Positions 45,780-54,619 are shown, counted from the first letter of the stretch. The stretch is DNA of 64,000 bases from JAEWSN01 sp942493335 (GCA_942493335.1 OW818693.1:4650001-4714000), one strand, 5' to 3'. The notes: generated by a model from the sequence alone, not told the origin. Numbers and translations are program-made.

Positions 45780-46431
45780 CAGGAAGACGGAAAAAACATC
45801 GGAAGGGAAGAAGGCGCCGATGACCCGTGCGGAAATAAGCCGTGAAATCATCCGGCCCACGGTGGTGCTGTTCCTTTGCGGATTCTTCATCACGGCCATT
45901 CTGGCCTGGGTCTATTCGATCACCAACCCCATCATTCAGGCAAGCGCCGCACAGGAGCGGGTCGCTTCCCTGAAGAAAGTCCTGCCGGCAGCCGATGCGT
46001 TCGGGGATGTTCGCACACCCGGGTCGTTGGCCGCGGAGGACTACACCGTGCCGGGAACGGTTTCGGCCGTATACGCCGGAACCGCCGACGGCAAATTGGT
46101 CGGTTACGCCATCGTTGTGGATCCCAAGGGGTATGGCGGGAAAATCAACCTCATCGCCGGAATCGGCATGGACGGAGCCATTGGCGCCGTCACCCTGGTT
46201 ACGCAGAATGAAACGCCGGGTCTTGGCTCCCGGGCGTCCGAACCGGCATTCCTCGACCAATATGCGGGATTGACCGCCGCGGATGATCTTCAGGTCGTGA
46301 AAAAGGCATCCGACCGCAAAGGCGATGTCCAGGCGATGACCGGCGCGACCGTCACATCTCGCGCCGTGACCCGCGGCATGACGGATGCCCTGCAAATGGC
46401 CGGAGTTCTGCTGGAAAAGGAGGGCCGCTGA
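45772..46431 (+). CDS. rnfG: Rnf complex subunit G
   Basis: A 219-residue protein with one N-terminal span (about 30-50) and an outer FMN-binding domain. The flavinylation motif is MTGATVTSRAV near 188, with the FMN-carrying Thr. KGYGGKINLIAGIG and the ETPGLGSR box are also typical. The ATG at 45772 lies inside the end of rnfD; GTGAG is upstream. Confidence 0.95.
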   Translation: MSDRKTEKTSEGKKAPMTRAEISREIIRPTVVLFLCGFFITAILAWVYSITNPIIQASAAQERVASLKKVLPAADAFGDVRTPGSLAAEDYTVPGTVSAVYAGTADGKLVGYAIVVDPKGYGGKINLIAGIGMDGAIGAVTLVTQNETPGLGSRASEPAFLDQYAGLTAADDLQVVKKASDRKGDVQAMTGATVTSRAVTRGMTDALQMAGVLLEKEGR

Positions 46432-46432
46432 C

Positions 46433-47164
46433 ATGGATGGAAAGAGAATGAAGGAAGTCCTCACCGCCGGTCTTCTCAAGGAAAACCCGACCATCCGGCT
46501 TCTGCTCGGCATGTGTCCGTCCCTTGCCGTCACAACGATGGCCAAGAACGGCATCGGGATGGGCATTGCGGCGACAGCCGTCCTGATCGGCTCGAATGTG
46601 GCCATTTCCCTGGTACGGAAAATCGTGCCGGACAAGGTGCGGATTCCAGTCTTCATCACCATCATTGCGGGATTCGTTACCGTCGTCCAGCTGTTGCTGG
46701 CGGCATTTCTGCCGGAACTGAACCGACAGCTGGGCATCTATATCCCGCTCATCGTCGTGAACTGCATCATTCTGGCGCGCGCCGAGATGTTCGCCTGCAA
46801 GAACGGCCCCCTGCTGTCCGCCCTGGACGCCATTGGCATGGGTGCCGGATTCACGGCCGCACTCCTCATCATCGGATCTGTCCGGGAGATTCTCGGAGCC
46901 GGTACCTGGATGGGCATCGAACTCACGAAGAACCTGTTCAGTCCGGCAGCCATCATGATCCTCCCGCCGGGTGGATTTTTGGTGATGGGCTTCCTGATTG
47001 CGACCGTCAACAAAATCTCCCTCATCCGTACCGGAAAGCGGGCTGTTGCGGCCCAGGTCGGCATGTGTGGCGGCTGCGCCGATTCCGAAGCCTGCGCGGG
47101 GTGCGGGGCCGGTGATGGGAATTCCGTCGGAAAAGCCGATGTCGGCAGGGGAGGCAAGGCATGA
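46433..47164 (+). CDS. rnfE: Rnf complex subunit E, with Cys-rich C-terminal tail
   Basis: A 243-residue membrane subunit with six spans (LLKENPTIRLLLGMCPSLAVT near the start, LARAEMFACKNG in the middle). RnfA and RnfE are homologous and sit antiparallel around a shared Fe-S site; the membrane cysteines CPSLAV and FACKNG fit this. The tail after the last span carries CGGCADSEACAGCG, two CxxC pairs, then Gly-rich residues. AAGGAGGG precedes the ATG. It overlaps rnfA by 4 bp. Confidence 0.95.
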   Translation: MDGKRMKEVLTAGLLKENPTIRLLLGMCPSLAVTTMAKNGIGMGIAATAVLIGSNVAISLVRKIVPDKVRIPVFITIIAGFVTVVQLLLAAFLPELNRQLGIYIPLIVVNCIILARAEMFACKNGPLLSALDAIGMGAGFTAALLIIGSVREILGAGTWMGIELTKNLFSPAAIMILPPGGFLVMGFLIATVNKISLIRTGKRAVAAQVGMCGGCADSEACAGCGAGDGNSVGKADVGRGGKA

Positions 47165-47745
47165 AGGAACTATTGACCATTATGATCGGCTCGCTTTTCA
47201 TCGAGAATTTTGTCCTTTCCAAGTTCCTGGGCATCTGTCCGTTTCTCGGTGTATCGAAAAAGAGGGAAACCGCCCTTGGCATGAGCGGCGCCGTTGTTTT
47301 CGTCATGGGGCTTTCCGGTGCCTGCACCTGGATGGTGAATGCCTGGATTCTTGTACCGCTGCATCTTGAATATCTGCAGACCATCGCCTTCATCCTGCTG
47401 ATTGCGGCACTGGTCCAGTTTGTGGAAACCGTACTGAAAAAGATGATCCCGCCCCTCTACAAGTCACTCGGCATTTATCTGCCGCTGATCACCACAAACT
47501 GCGCGGTGCTTGGATCGGCCCTCATCCATGTGGAACGCGGCTATTCGCTGCTCGAAGCGGTCGTGTACAGCGTCGCCTCCGGCCTTGGCTTCACCATGGC
47601 CCTCGTGCTGTTCTCCGGCATTCGTGAGAAACTGGAGACCTGCGACATTCCGGAATCCTTCAAAGGGATGCCCATCTCGATGATTGCAGCTGCGCTCGTG
47701 TCCGTTGCCTTTTTCGGATTCGCCGGTCTGGTCATGCCGGGCTGA
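47161..47745 (+). CDS. rnfA: Rnf complex subunit A
   Basis: A 194-residue six-span subunit: IENFVLSKFLGICPFLGVSKK near the start and TTNCAVLGSAL in the middle hold the two membrane cysteines thought to bind the shared Fe-S centre with RnfE. Length and sequence match the family fully. ATGA junction with rnfE. Confidence 0.96.
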   Translation: MKELLTIMIGSLFIENFVLSKFLGICPFLGVSKKRETALGMSGAVVFVMGLSGACTWMVNAWILVPLHLEYLQTIAFILLIAALVQFVETVLKKMIPPLYKSLGIYLPLITTNCAVLGSALIHVERGYSLLEAVVYSVASGLGFTMALVLFSGIREKLETCDIPESFKGMPISMIAAALVSVAFFGFAGLVMPG

Positions 47746-47850
47746 AATCTTCCTGCAGGACCAAACACTCCGTTTCCACACCTTGCGATGCAGCTCGTGG
47801 AAACGGATGTCCATCGCCTCTTCGGGGTGATGGACGGAAAGGAGATGTTC

Positions 47851-48654
47851 ATGGAAGCTATCCTGATCCCCGTCGCGGTTGTGGCGGGGTTGGCACTCGT
47901 CTTCGGTATTGCCTTGTCCATCACATCCATCCTGTTTCATGTCGATCGGGATCCCCGCATCGATCAGGTACGCGAGGCGTTGCCCGGGGCAAACTGCGGT
48001 GCCTGCGGCTGCTCCGGCTGCGACGGTTACGCCGAAGCCATTGTCACCGAGGGGAAATCCATCCTGCTCTGTCCCGTTGGCGGAAGTGCCGTTGTGGAAA
48101 AGCTTTCGGTGCTGATGGGCATCAAGGCGGACGCACAGGAAGGCAAACAGGCGAGGGTTCTCTGTCAGGGAAACTGGCTGACGGTGGACATGAAATACAA
48201 GTATGAAGGCATTCAGGACTGCGCGTCCGCAGCCACCCTGCTTGGGGGGATGTCGGCGTGCATCTTCGGATGTGTCGGGCTTGGCAGCTGCCAGAAGGCG
48301 TGCAAGTTCGACGCCATCGCTGTCGAGGACGGGCTGGCTCGAATCCTGCCGGAGAAGTGCACGGGTTGCGGGCTTTGCGTGGCGGAATGTCCCAAGACCA
48401 TCATTCGGATGCTTCCGGTGAAGACCGCGCATACGGTTCTGTGTTCCAATCTGGAACGTGGGGCGGTTTCCCGGAAAAACTGCAAAACCGCCTGCATCGC
48501 CTGTGGATTGTGTGTGAAAAATTGTCCCGTGGAAGCCATTCGGATGGACAATTCCCTGGCGGTCATCGATCCCGCACGATGCACGGATTGCGGGAAATGC
48601 GCGGAGGTTTGTCCGCAGAAAACGATCCGCCCCATATGCCCTGTCCGCGGGTGA
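47851..48654 (+). CDS. rnfB: Rnf complex subunit B (ferredoxin-type)
   Basis: The 267-residue electron-entry subunit. One N-terminal span (about 3-25) is followed by the CGACGCSGCDGYA cluster near 50 and three 4Fe-4S motifs: CTGCGLCVAECP, CIACGLCVKNCP and CTDCGKCAEVCP. Of several in-frame ATGs, 47851 was chosen because GGAAAGGAG is at the right distance. The 100-bp gap after rnfA is the largest in the operon. The stop lies in a 16-bp triplication. Confidence 0.95.
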   Translation: MEAILIPVAVVAGLALVFGIALSITSILFHVDRDPRIDQVREALPGANCGACGCSGCDGYAEAIVTEGKSILLCPVGGSAVVEKLSVLMGIKADAQEGKQARVLCQGNWLTVDMKYKYEGIQDCASAATLLGGMSACIFGCVGLGSCQKACKFDAIAVEDGLARILPEKCTGCGLCVAECPKTIIRMLPVKTAHTVLCSNLERGAVSRKNCKTACIACGLCVKNCPVEAIRMDNSLAVIDPARCTDCGKCAEVCPQKTIRPICPVRG

Positions 48655-48691
48655 CGGTTTCCGCGGGTGACGTGTTCCACAGGTGATGATC
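48644..48691. repeat. 16-bp tandem triplication over the rnfB stop codon
   Basis: TCCGCGGGTGACGGTT, TCCGCGGGTGACGTGT and a diverged third copy TCCACAGGTGATGATC. The rnfB stop is in the first copy. Confidence 0.75.
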
Positions 48692-48732
48692 CCTGCGGAT
48701 GCCCGGTCCATCGAAACAATTCCAGTGCATCA

Positions 48733-48775
48733 GCCTGCGGACGAATCCTCCGGGATCAGTCTGCAGGCTTTTTCA
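48733..48775 (+). terminator. rnf operon terminator
   Basis: AGCCTGC-G-GAC pairs with GTC-T-GCAGGCT, followed by TTTTTC. It overlaps the 3' end of the convergent DUF192 gene. Confidence 0.8.
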
Positions 48776-49136
48776 TGGGCAAAGTCATGCCGATCTCGAG
48801 CTTATCGGAAAGCCCTTTCGCGCTGGGCAGCTCCAGCACGGCGTAGGCTTTCCTTCCCCCCACAGCGAAACGCCAGGGTTTCAAGGCCTTCACCATGGAA
48901 ACGATGACACCCTCCTTGTCCACGAAAATGGTATCGATCGGAAACCGCATGAACATCATGTGAATGGAGTCGCATGGCGCCAGGAACAGACCGTATCCGC
49001 CCTCTGCGCGGCCCATGAGGCCAAGAAAGCGCTTGAGGAAGGTATCTGCGATTTCCACCGGGAAGGGAGCTTCTCCGGGAATCAGGAGCTGGGTCATCTT
49101 GGTTCCGGGGTATGCGGCTTGTCCTTTGGTTCGCAT
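48756..49136 (-). CDS. DUF192-family protein
   Basis: A 126-residue single-domain protein: FPVEIADTFLKRFLGLMGR, the central MMFMRFPIDTIFVDKEG and the ending AVLELPSAKGLSDKLEIGM are typical of DUF192. In many bacteria the family is secreted, but no signal peptide is seen here. AAGGAG precedes the ATG at 49136. The last 20 codons share DNA with the rnf terminator. Function unknown. Confidence 0.88.
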   Translation of the reverse strand: MRTKGQAAYPGTKMTQLLIPGEAPFPVEIADTFLKRFLGLMGRAEGGYGLFLAPCDSIHMMFMRFPIDTIFVDKEGVIVSMVKALKPWRFAVGGRKAYAVLELPSAKGLSDKLEIGMTLPMKKPAD

Positions 49137-49369
49137 GATGCATTTCTCCTTCTTCCGTCCCGTTGTTTCGATCGTCCTTTTTTCGCATCTTTCTTCAGCA
49201 GGCCATATGCAAGTCTCCAGGCTTTCATTATATCCCCGCCGGCTTCCGGAATTCCATGAGGAAGAGGCAAATCCTAAGAAGGGGTTAATGCGTTTCTAAT
49301 GATCCTCAAACAGCCCTCTCAAACTCGCGATATAGAATCGGGTTCGTAGTAGGAAAGGGGCTGAAGCGC

Positions 49370-49930
49370 ATGAGCATCATGGAACGACAGGCAACATGGA
49401 ATGAAACGGAAATCATCTCCGGCATCCTCGCAGGGGATCGGGAACAGTTTTCTCTCCTGGTGAAGCGGTATGAACGGCTGGTGCTGTCCATCACCCTTCG
49501 GGCCATGAGAGAGCGCGCGGCGGCGGAGGATGCGGCACAGGAAACCTTCGTGAAGGCATACCTCCATCTGGATGCGTATAATCCGGAGTATCGCTTTTCC
49601 ACCTGGATTTCCCGCATCGCCCAGAACACCTGCACCGACATGCATCGGAAACACAGGGAATCACTCGGTCTTGAAGAAGCCGAATGGATGCCGGATCCGG
49701 GTCCGACGCCGGAGGATGTCGCCATGGATCGCGAACAGGCCGAAACCCTTGCGGGTCATGTGGCAGCCCTGGACGAGATGTATCGCGAACCGCTCATGAT
49801 GTATCATGCATCCGGGCTGAAGTACGATGAAATCGCCGAACGGCTTGATATTCCCATGAGCATGGTCAAGAACCGCATTTTCCGTGCCCGCCGCATGCTG
49901 CGCGCACGATTGGCCGGCATGGCGGTTTGA
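49370..49930 (+). CDS. ECF-type RNA polymerase sigma factor
   Basis: A 186-residue sigma-70 family factor with only regions 2 and 4, the ECF layout. Region 2 holds FSLLVKRYERLVLSI and AEDAAQETFVKAYLHL...FSTWISRIAQNTC; region 4 holds YREPLMMYHASGLKYDEIAERLDIPMSMVKNRIFRARRML-like helix-turn-helix. It resembles SigW-type factors. GGAAAGG precedes the ATG. The small zinc-motif protein 139 bp downstream may be its partner. Confidence 0.93.
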   Translation: MSIMERQATWNETEIISGILAGDREQFSLLVKRYERLVLSITLRAMRERAAAEDAAQETFVKAYLHLDAYNPEYRFSTWISRIAQNTCTDMHRKHRESLGLEEAEWMPDPGPTPEDVAMDREQAETLAGHVAALDEMYREPLMMYHASGLKYDEIAERLDIPMSMVKNRIFRARRMLRARLAGMAV

Positions 49931-50068
49931 GGCTGCGGGATGACGCTCGGAGGCCGGGGCGCAAATCATCGTCGGATGCCGAATGTGGATCCGGAAGATG
50001 CAGACATTTTTCAATGCCGGACCGTATCCTGAACAGCCGGATTGATTCCGGGAAAGGGCGGTCTGTGG

Positions 50069-50299
50069 ATGGATCTTTGTATCCGGGAATGTGACTATCT
50101 TGACTATATCGAACACCGTATAGGCATCCGCCGGAGAATCCGACTCCTGATGCATGCATTCCGTTGTCCGGACTGTCGGAGGGATCTGATGTCCTGGCCG
50201 GCTCTGCGCCGATTGATACGGCAAGTGGAACAGAACGGTGCCGGCAGGATGACCGGCATGTCTCAGAATGTGATGGAGCGAATCCGCTGCGTGCGGTAA
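50069..50299 (+). CDS. Small protein with HX3CX2C zinc anti-sigma-like motif
   Basis: A 76-residue soluble protein. H29-x3-C33-x2-C36 (HAFRCPDC) matches the zinc-binding motif of ZAS anti-sigma factors, which normally follow ECF sigma genes. Here it comes 139 bp after an ECF sigma gene but has no membrane span and is very short. GGGAAAGG lies about 10 bp before the ATG at 50069. Coding status is likely but not certain; partnership with the sigma factor is inference. Confidence 0.6.
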   Translation: MDLCIRECDYLDYIEHRIGIRRRIRLLMHAFRCPDCRRDLMSWPALRRLIRQVEQNGAGRMTGMSQNVMERIRCVR

Positions 50300-50335
50300 G
50301 AATAACAAGCGGCCCTGCCGATTTCCCTTTGCACT

Positions 50336-50363
50336 TTGCAACCGGTTGTTTCTATTGTATAAT
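50336..50363 (+). promoter_or_regulatory. Promoter of the HPr-like gene
   Basis: -35 TTGCAA, 16-bp spacer, -10 TATAAT; start codon 45 bp downstream. Confidence 0.75.
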
Positions 50364-50407
50364 GGGAACGCACACACCATTCGGACACGCTCAGGGGGAT
50401 ATGCAAC

Positions 50408-50671
50408 ATGGTCGCCAGGGAAGTCACCATCAGCAGCAAGACGGGTCTCGAATCCAAAATGGCCGCTCGACTCATTCAAAAAGCCTCCGCATATGATGCG
50501 AATGTCTGGATTCAGAAGGATGAACGCAAGGCAAACGCGAAAAGTCTCCTCGGACTGCTTTCGCTCGGCATCGTGCCCGGAGAGAGCGTCACACTGATCG
50601 CTGAGGGCCGGGACGAGGAAACGGCATTGGAAGAGCTTGCCGCATTCACGCACCGCGGCATGGCCGACTGA
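50408..50671 (+). CDS. HPr-like protein with Glu at position 15 (Crh-like)
   Basis: An 87-residue HPr fold. In HPr, His15 in GLHARP carries phosphate to sugar permeases; here the segment is GLESKMA with Glu15, and the neighbouring Arg17 is Lys. The HPr-kinase target Ser46 in NAKSLLG is kept. Bacillus Crh likewise lacks His15 (Gln) and keeps Ser46, acting only as a CcpA co-regulator. By analogy this protein should be regulatory, not a phosphocarrier. It is a single-gene unit with its own promoter and terminator; no PTS gene is nearby. Confidence 0.88.
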   Translation: MVAREVTISSKTGLESKMAARLIQKASAYDANVWIQKDERKANAKSLLGLLSLGIVPGESVTLIAEGRDEETALEELAAFTHRGMAD

Positions 50672-50710
50672 TTTCCCGCCGTTGCACACAACAGAACCAT
50701 GGAATATCAT

Positions 50711-50738
50711 GAAGTCGGCGCAGGCCGGCTTCTTCTTT
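50711..50738 (+). terminator. Terminator after the HPr-like gene
   Basis: GAAG-T-CGG pairs with CCG-G-CTTC, then TTCTTTT. A modest stem. Confidence 0.6.
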
Positions 50739-50793
50739 TGGTGTGCCGGGTCATCCCGGTCTTCGCCACCGGTCGGAGCGGGAGGTTTCAGAC

Positions 50794-52854
50794 ATGGACA
50801 GGAAAGAGGAAAAGGTTCTTTTGCCGGAAGGCGAGGACGAAACAATCCTCCTGCCGGGATATGGGGACGGGAACGCGCCAGGCGCCGAAGATACGGATGC
50901 CGACTGGCAGGAAGCGCTCCGGCAGAAACTGGCGGGTCTTCCCGAAAGACCGGGTGTTTATCTGTATTCGGATTCGGTCGGAAAGATCATTTACGTCGGC
51001 AAGGCGAAAATCCTGAAAAACCGGGTTCGATCCTATTTTCAGCAAAGGGATGACAAGGGTGCGAAGACGGAGCTCCTCGTCTCGAACATCCGTGCCCTCG
51101 ACTACATCGTCACGGCAACTGAAACCGAGGCCCTCGTACTGGAAAACACCCTGATCAAGCAGCACAAGCCGCATTTCAACATCCTGCTCAAGGATGACAA
51201 GGCTTATCCGTGGCTTCGGATCTCGCTCAATGAGACATTCCCTCGACTCGACATCGTCAGAAAGGCGCAGAAGGACGGCGCCCGATATTTCGCCGCATTC
51301 ACGTCGGCGACGAATCTGCGCGGCGCGATGGATCCGGTCCGACGCCTCTTTCCCATCCGCACCTGCAAGCGGGACATCAAGGAGAAGGATTCGCAGCGTC
51401 CTTGCCTGTACCATCATATCGGGCTCTGTGCGGCGCCATGTGCCGGCTATATCGGCGCGGAGGAGTATCGGGTCATTGTCAGGGATCTGTGCGCCTTTCT
51501 GGATGGCAAGCATGAGGAAGTCATGGGTGCGCTCGAGACCAGGATGAACGAACATGCGGAAGCGCTTGAGTTTGAAAAGGCCGCCATTCTTCGGGATCGG
51601 ATCGGCCATCTGCGAAGCCTTTCCCGCAAGCAGGCGGTCGTATCCGCGAAGATGGAAGAACGGGATATCATCGGTCTGGCCAGTGACAGCTTCCATCATG
51701 CAGCGAGCGTCCTCTCCGTCAGGAACGGGAAACTGGTCGGCAACCGGAATCTCCTGCTGGAGGGATCCGGAGCCTTTTCGCAGCCTGAAATCATGGAAGC
51801 CATCCTCATGCAGTATTACCGGGATGATGTGCTGATCCCGAAAGAGATGCTGCTGGAAGTCGCACCCGAGTCCCTCGAACCCGTTACCGAATGGCTTTCC
51901 GGAAAACGGGGCGGCAAGGTGGACATTCAGGTCCCGCAACGCGGATTCAAGACGGAACTCATCGACATGGCGAAACGGAATGCACTGGAAGAGCTGGAGC
52001 AATACAGCCGTGTGGTTTTAACGAAAACGAGCGAGAATCATGAGGCGCTGGGCCATCTCCGCAAGTTGCTGGAACTGCCCGAAGCGCCGGCGGTGGTTGA
52101 GGCATACGACATCTCGAATACGGGCACCAGTGAAATGGTGGCTTCCATGGTCGTCTTCCGGGATGGGACGCCGGACCGGTCCTCGTATCGCCGGTTCAAG
52201 ATTAAGAACCAATCCATCCAGGATGACTACGCCAGCATGCAACAGGCGGTCCACCGGCGGTTTCGACGGTTTCTGGACGGTTCCACGGACGAAGCGTTCG
52301 GTCAGTGTCCGGACCTTATTCTGGCTGATGGCGGAATGGGGCATGTCCATGCCGTGGAGGAAGTGCTGCGCGAGCTAGGCGTACGGGTTCCCGTATGGGG
52401 GATGGCGAAGGACGACCGCCATCGCTCCCACCTGCTTGTGAGCGACAGAGGGGAAGTGGCCCTTGCCCGCCATCAGGATGTGCTGAGGCTGGTCGCCTCC
52501 ATCCAGAATGAGGCGCACCGGTTTGCCATTACCTACAACAAGACCTTGCGCAGCAAGCGGCAGGTGAAGTCAGCGCTCGACGATCTTCCCGGCATCGGTC
52601 CGACCCGCAAGAAAGCTTTGCTGCGGGCGTTCGGATCGGCGGCGGGGGTCCGCAAGGCCACGCTGGAGGAAATCGCTGCGGTGGAAGGATTCGGGGAGAA
52701 ACGCGCGAAAGTGCTTCGGGATTTGCTGGACGGAAAAAACAAGGGAGTTTTCACCGCTTCGATCGAATTGAACGACCCACCTGTTCTGACAGAAGTCGAA
52801 GTCAACGGCCAGCCGATGGAGCCTGACCCCGAACCGACCGATAAACCCGGTTGA
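50794..52854 (+). CDS. uvrC: Excinuclease ABC subunit C
   Basis: The dual-incision nuclease of nucleotide excision repair. In the 686-residue protein the GIY-YIG domain starts at PGVYLYSDSVGKIIYVGKAK near 53, the UvrB-binding UVR motif lies near 250 (MNEHAEALEFEKAAILRDRI), the RNase-H-like endonuclease includes DISNTGTSEMVASMVVF near 450 and DLILADGG near 508, and tandem helix-hairpin-helix motifs end the protein (LDDLPGIGPTRKKALL near 605). A 40-residue acidic leader precedes the first domain. The 3' end overlaps the convergent AraC gene by 53 bp. Confidence 0.97.
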   Translation: MDRKEEKVLLPEGEDETILLPGYGDGNAPGAEDTDADWQEALRQKLAGLPERPGVYLYSDSVGKIIYVGKAKILKNRVRSYFQQRDDKGAKTELLVSNIRALDYIVTATETEALVLENTLIKQHKPHFNILLKDDKAYPWLRISLNETFPRLDIVRKAQKDGARYFAAFTSATNLRGAMDPVRRLFPIRTCKRDIKEKDSQRPCLYHHIGLCAAPCAGYIGAEEYRVIVRDLCAFLDGKHEEVMGALETRMNEHAEALEFEKAAILRDRIGHLRSLSRKQAVVSAKMEERDIIGLASDSFHHAASVLSVRNGKLVGNRNLLLEGSGAFSQPEIMEAILMQYYRDDVLIPKEMLLEVAPESLEPVTEWLSGKRGGKVDIQVPQRGFKTELIDMAKRNALEELEQYSRVVLTKTSENHEALGHLRKLLELPEAPAVVEAYDISNTGTSEMVASMVVFRDGTPDRSSYRRFKIKNQSIQDDYASMQQAVHRRFRRFLDGSTDEAFGQCPDLILADGGMGHVHAVEEVLRELGVRVPVWGMAKDDRHRSHLLVSDRGEVALARHQDVLRLVASIQNEAHRFAITYNKTLRSKRQVKSALDDLPGIGPTRKKALLRAFGSAAGVRKATLEEIAAVEGFGEKRAKVLRDLLDGKNKGVFTASIELNDPPVLTEVEVNGQPMEPDPEPTDKPG

Positions 52855-53656
52855 AAGTTCTCAGACTATTGAAGCCGCATTGAAGGGCGATTTCCGTGAT
52901 GCTGAGCGTACTGCCCGCCAGAAGCCGGTCCGCTTCGTTGATGCGGAGCAGGTTCAGGTGCTGTTTGAAGGGTGTCCCGACCGCCTGGCCGAACAATCTG
53001 GACAAGTGGTGGTAACTCGTGTTCATCCGGATTGCCAGGTCCTGCAGGGACACATCGTTCCGACAATTCTCCTCCAGCCATTCCAAAGCCTGCTGCACCC
53101 GCATCACCTGCTCCAGACGCCGCTTTTCTCCGGCTACTGTGGACATGTCTGTGGGCAATAGTCTGGAAGCTGTTCCGCAGAACAGATGCAGGCGTCCCTT
53201 CATCATTTCCTCATGGGCGGAATCCCGTTGCCTGGCTTCCTTCATGATGTCCAGAAACAAGCCTCTGAGGCATGCCATCGTTTCCTTGTCGGCAACGGTT
53301 GCGCAGGCCGGATCGGCATTTACGTCCTCCGTGAAGACAGGCGTCCTGAAATGCTGTCCGACCGGCCATCTTCCATGACCGAGCAGATTGGGCGGAAAGA
53401 TGATCAGGTCGATGTCATGTTCCTGCGGAATGCCCTCATAGAAATGAATGTCCCCGCTTCCGATGATGGCAAGATCCCCCTGCTTCATGCGATGGAGTTT
53501 GCCATTGATCCCGACGGGGATTTCTCCGCCTGTGACCAGCATCAGCTCGACATCATGATGCCAGTGGGCCATGAAGGACAGGGAGCGGGAATGGAAACAG
53601 GAGACACCCAGGAGGTCCTCCTCACTGGGACGGCGGATTTCATGGAAAACGCGCAC
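52802..53656 (-). CDS. AraC-family transcriptional regulator
   Basis: A 284-residue regulator: an N-terminal cupin-like sensing domain (about 15-110, HWHHDVELMLVTGGEIPVGING) and a C-terminal pair of helix-turn-helix motifs (about 185-282, SLQDLAIRMNTSYHHLSRLF and ITEIALQCGFNSLRTFNRVYR). The start is a GTG at 53656. It is transcribed away from the thuA-like and dehydrogenase genes, which it probably controls. The ligand is likely a sugar, by context only. Its stop lies inside uvrC. Confidence 0.9.
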   Translation of the reverse strand: MRVFHEIRRPSEEDLLGVSCFHSRSLSFMAHWHHDVELMLVTGGEIPVGINGKLHRMKQGDLAIIGSGDIHFYEGIPQEHDIDLIIFPPNLLGHGRWPVGQHFRTPVFTEDVNADPACATVADKETMACLRGLFLDIMKEARQRDSAHEEMMKGRLHLFCGTASRLLPTDMSTVAGEKRRLEQVMRVQQALEWLEENCRNDVSLQDLAIRMNTSYHHLSRLFGQAVGTPFKQHLNLLRINEADRLLAGSTLSITEIALQCGFNSLRTFNRVYRSVRGQAPSAGR

Positions 53657-53701
53657 GGCGGGAACCTGCCTTCGCCGGTTGCACCGGCTGTCTTTTCGAC
53701 C

Positions 53702-53710
53702 ATTATACCA
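53702..53710 (-). promoter_or_regulatory. araC-type gene promoter (extended -10)
   Basis: On the minus strand TGG-TATAAT (TATAAT 53707-53702), with a possible -35 TGTCAC at 16 bp. The start codon is about 46 bp away. Confidence 0.6.
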
Positions 53711-53842
53711 TCGCGCCTGCTTCGTGACAGTCTCGAAACAACAAAAAATGTCTTGTTTCCCATACCGATTGACGAGCCGGGAGGGACGGATGGTACGATA
53801 ATGGATGTATCACAGTCGTCATCAAGATTTGGAGGGTGTTTC

Positions 53843-54550
53843 ATGGGCAAGCGCGCATTGGTGGTACAAGGTGGATGGGATGGTCACGAGCCGGTACTGG
53901 TTTCGGAACGGTTTGTCGGAATCCTTCGGGCAGAGGGTTTTTCCGTTGAACTCTCCGATACGCTCGACGCATTTCTGGATGCGGAAAAACTGTTGTCCCT
54001 GGATTTGATCGTCCCCGTCTGGACCATGGGGCAAATCAAAAACGAGCAGTGCAAGCCGGTTCTGGCGGCGGTCGCATCCGGCGTCGGCATTGCCGGCTGC
54101 CACGGCGGCATGTGCGATTCCTTCCGGGAGAACACGGAATGGCAGTTCATGACGGGCGGGCAGTGGGTTGCGCATCCCGGCAACGACGGAACGAAGCACC
54201 GCATTCATTTCAAGCGCGGTTCCAGTCCGCTGGTCGATGGCCTTGAGGATTTTGATGTGGCGACGGAGCAATACTACCTGCATGTCGATCCTGCCATTGA
54301 AGTGCTGGCCACCTGCACGTTTCCGACTGCAAACGGTTTTCACGCCTCAAATGGCAATGTCCTGATGCCGGTCGCCTGGACGAAACGGTGGGGTCATGGT
54401 CGCGTATATTACAACTCCCTTGGCCACCACAATGACATCTTCGACATTCCCGCAGCCTATGAAATGATGCGCCGTGGCTTTCTGTGGGCTGCGGAGGGCA
54501 AGGAAGTCGCCGTCAGGAACAAGCTTTCCCCGGATGTTTTCACTGGCTGA
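53843..54550 (+). CDS. ThuA-like protein (trehalose-utilisation family)
   Basis: A 235-residue class-I-glutamine-amidotransferase-like fold: GKRALVVQGGWDGHEP at the start, VASGVGIAGCHGGMCDSF with a Cys-His-Gly turn near 80, and GRVYYNSLGHHNDIF near 195. ThuA family members act with Gfo/Idh/MocA dehydrogenases in oxidising disaccharides such as trehalose. The ATG at 53843 has GGAGGG upstream. The dehydrogenase gene follows after 69 bp. Confidence 0.9.
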   Translation: MGKRALVVQGGWDGHEPVLVSERFVGILRAEGFSVELSDTLDAFLDAEKLLSLDLIVPVWTMGQIKNEQCKPVLAAVASGVGIAGCHGGMCDSFRENTEWQFMTGGQWVAHPGNDGTKHRIHFKRGSSPLVDGLEDFDVATEQYYLHVDPAIEVLATCTFPTANGFHASNGNVLMPVAWTKRWGHGRVYYNSLGHHNDIFDIPAAYEMMRRGFLWAAEGKEVAVRNKLSPDVFTG

Positions 54551-54619
54551 TCCTGAAGGGTTCACGGTCCGATCCGGATCTATTGTCTGCCCACTCTATT
54601 TTATGCGGAGGAGCTTATC

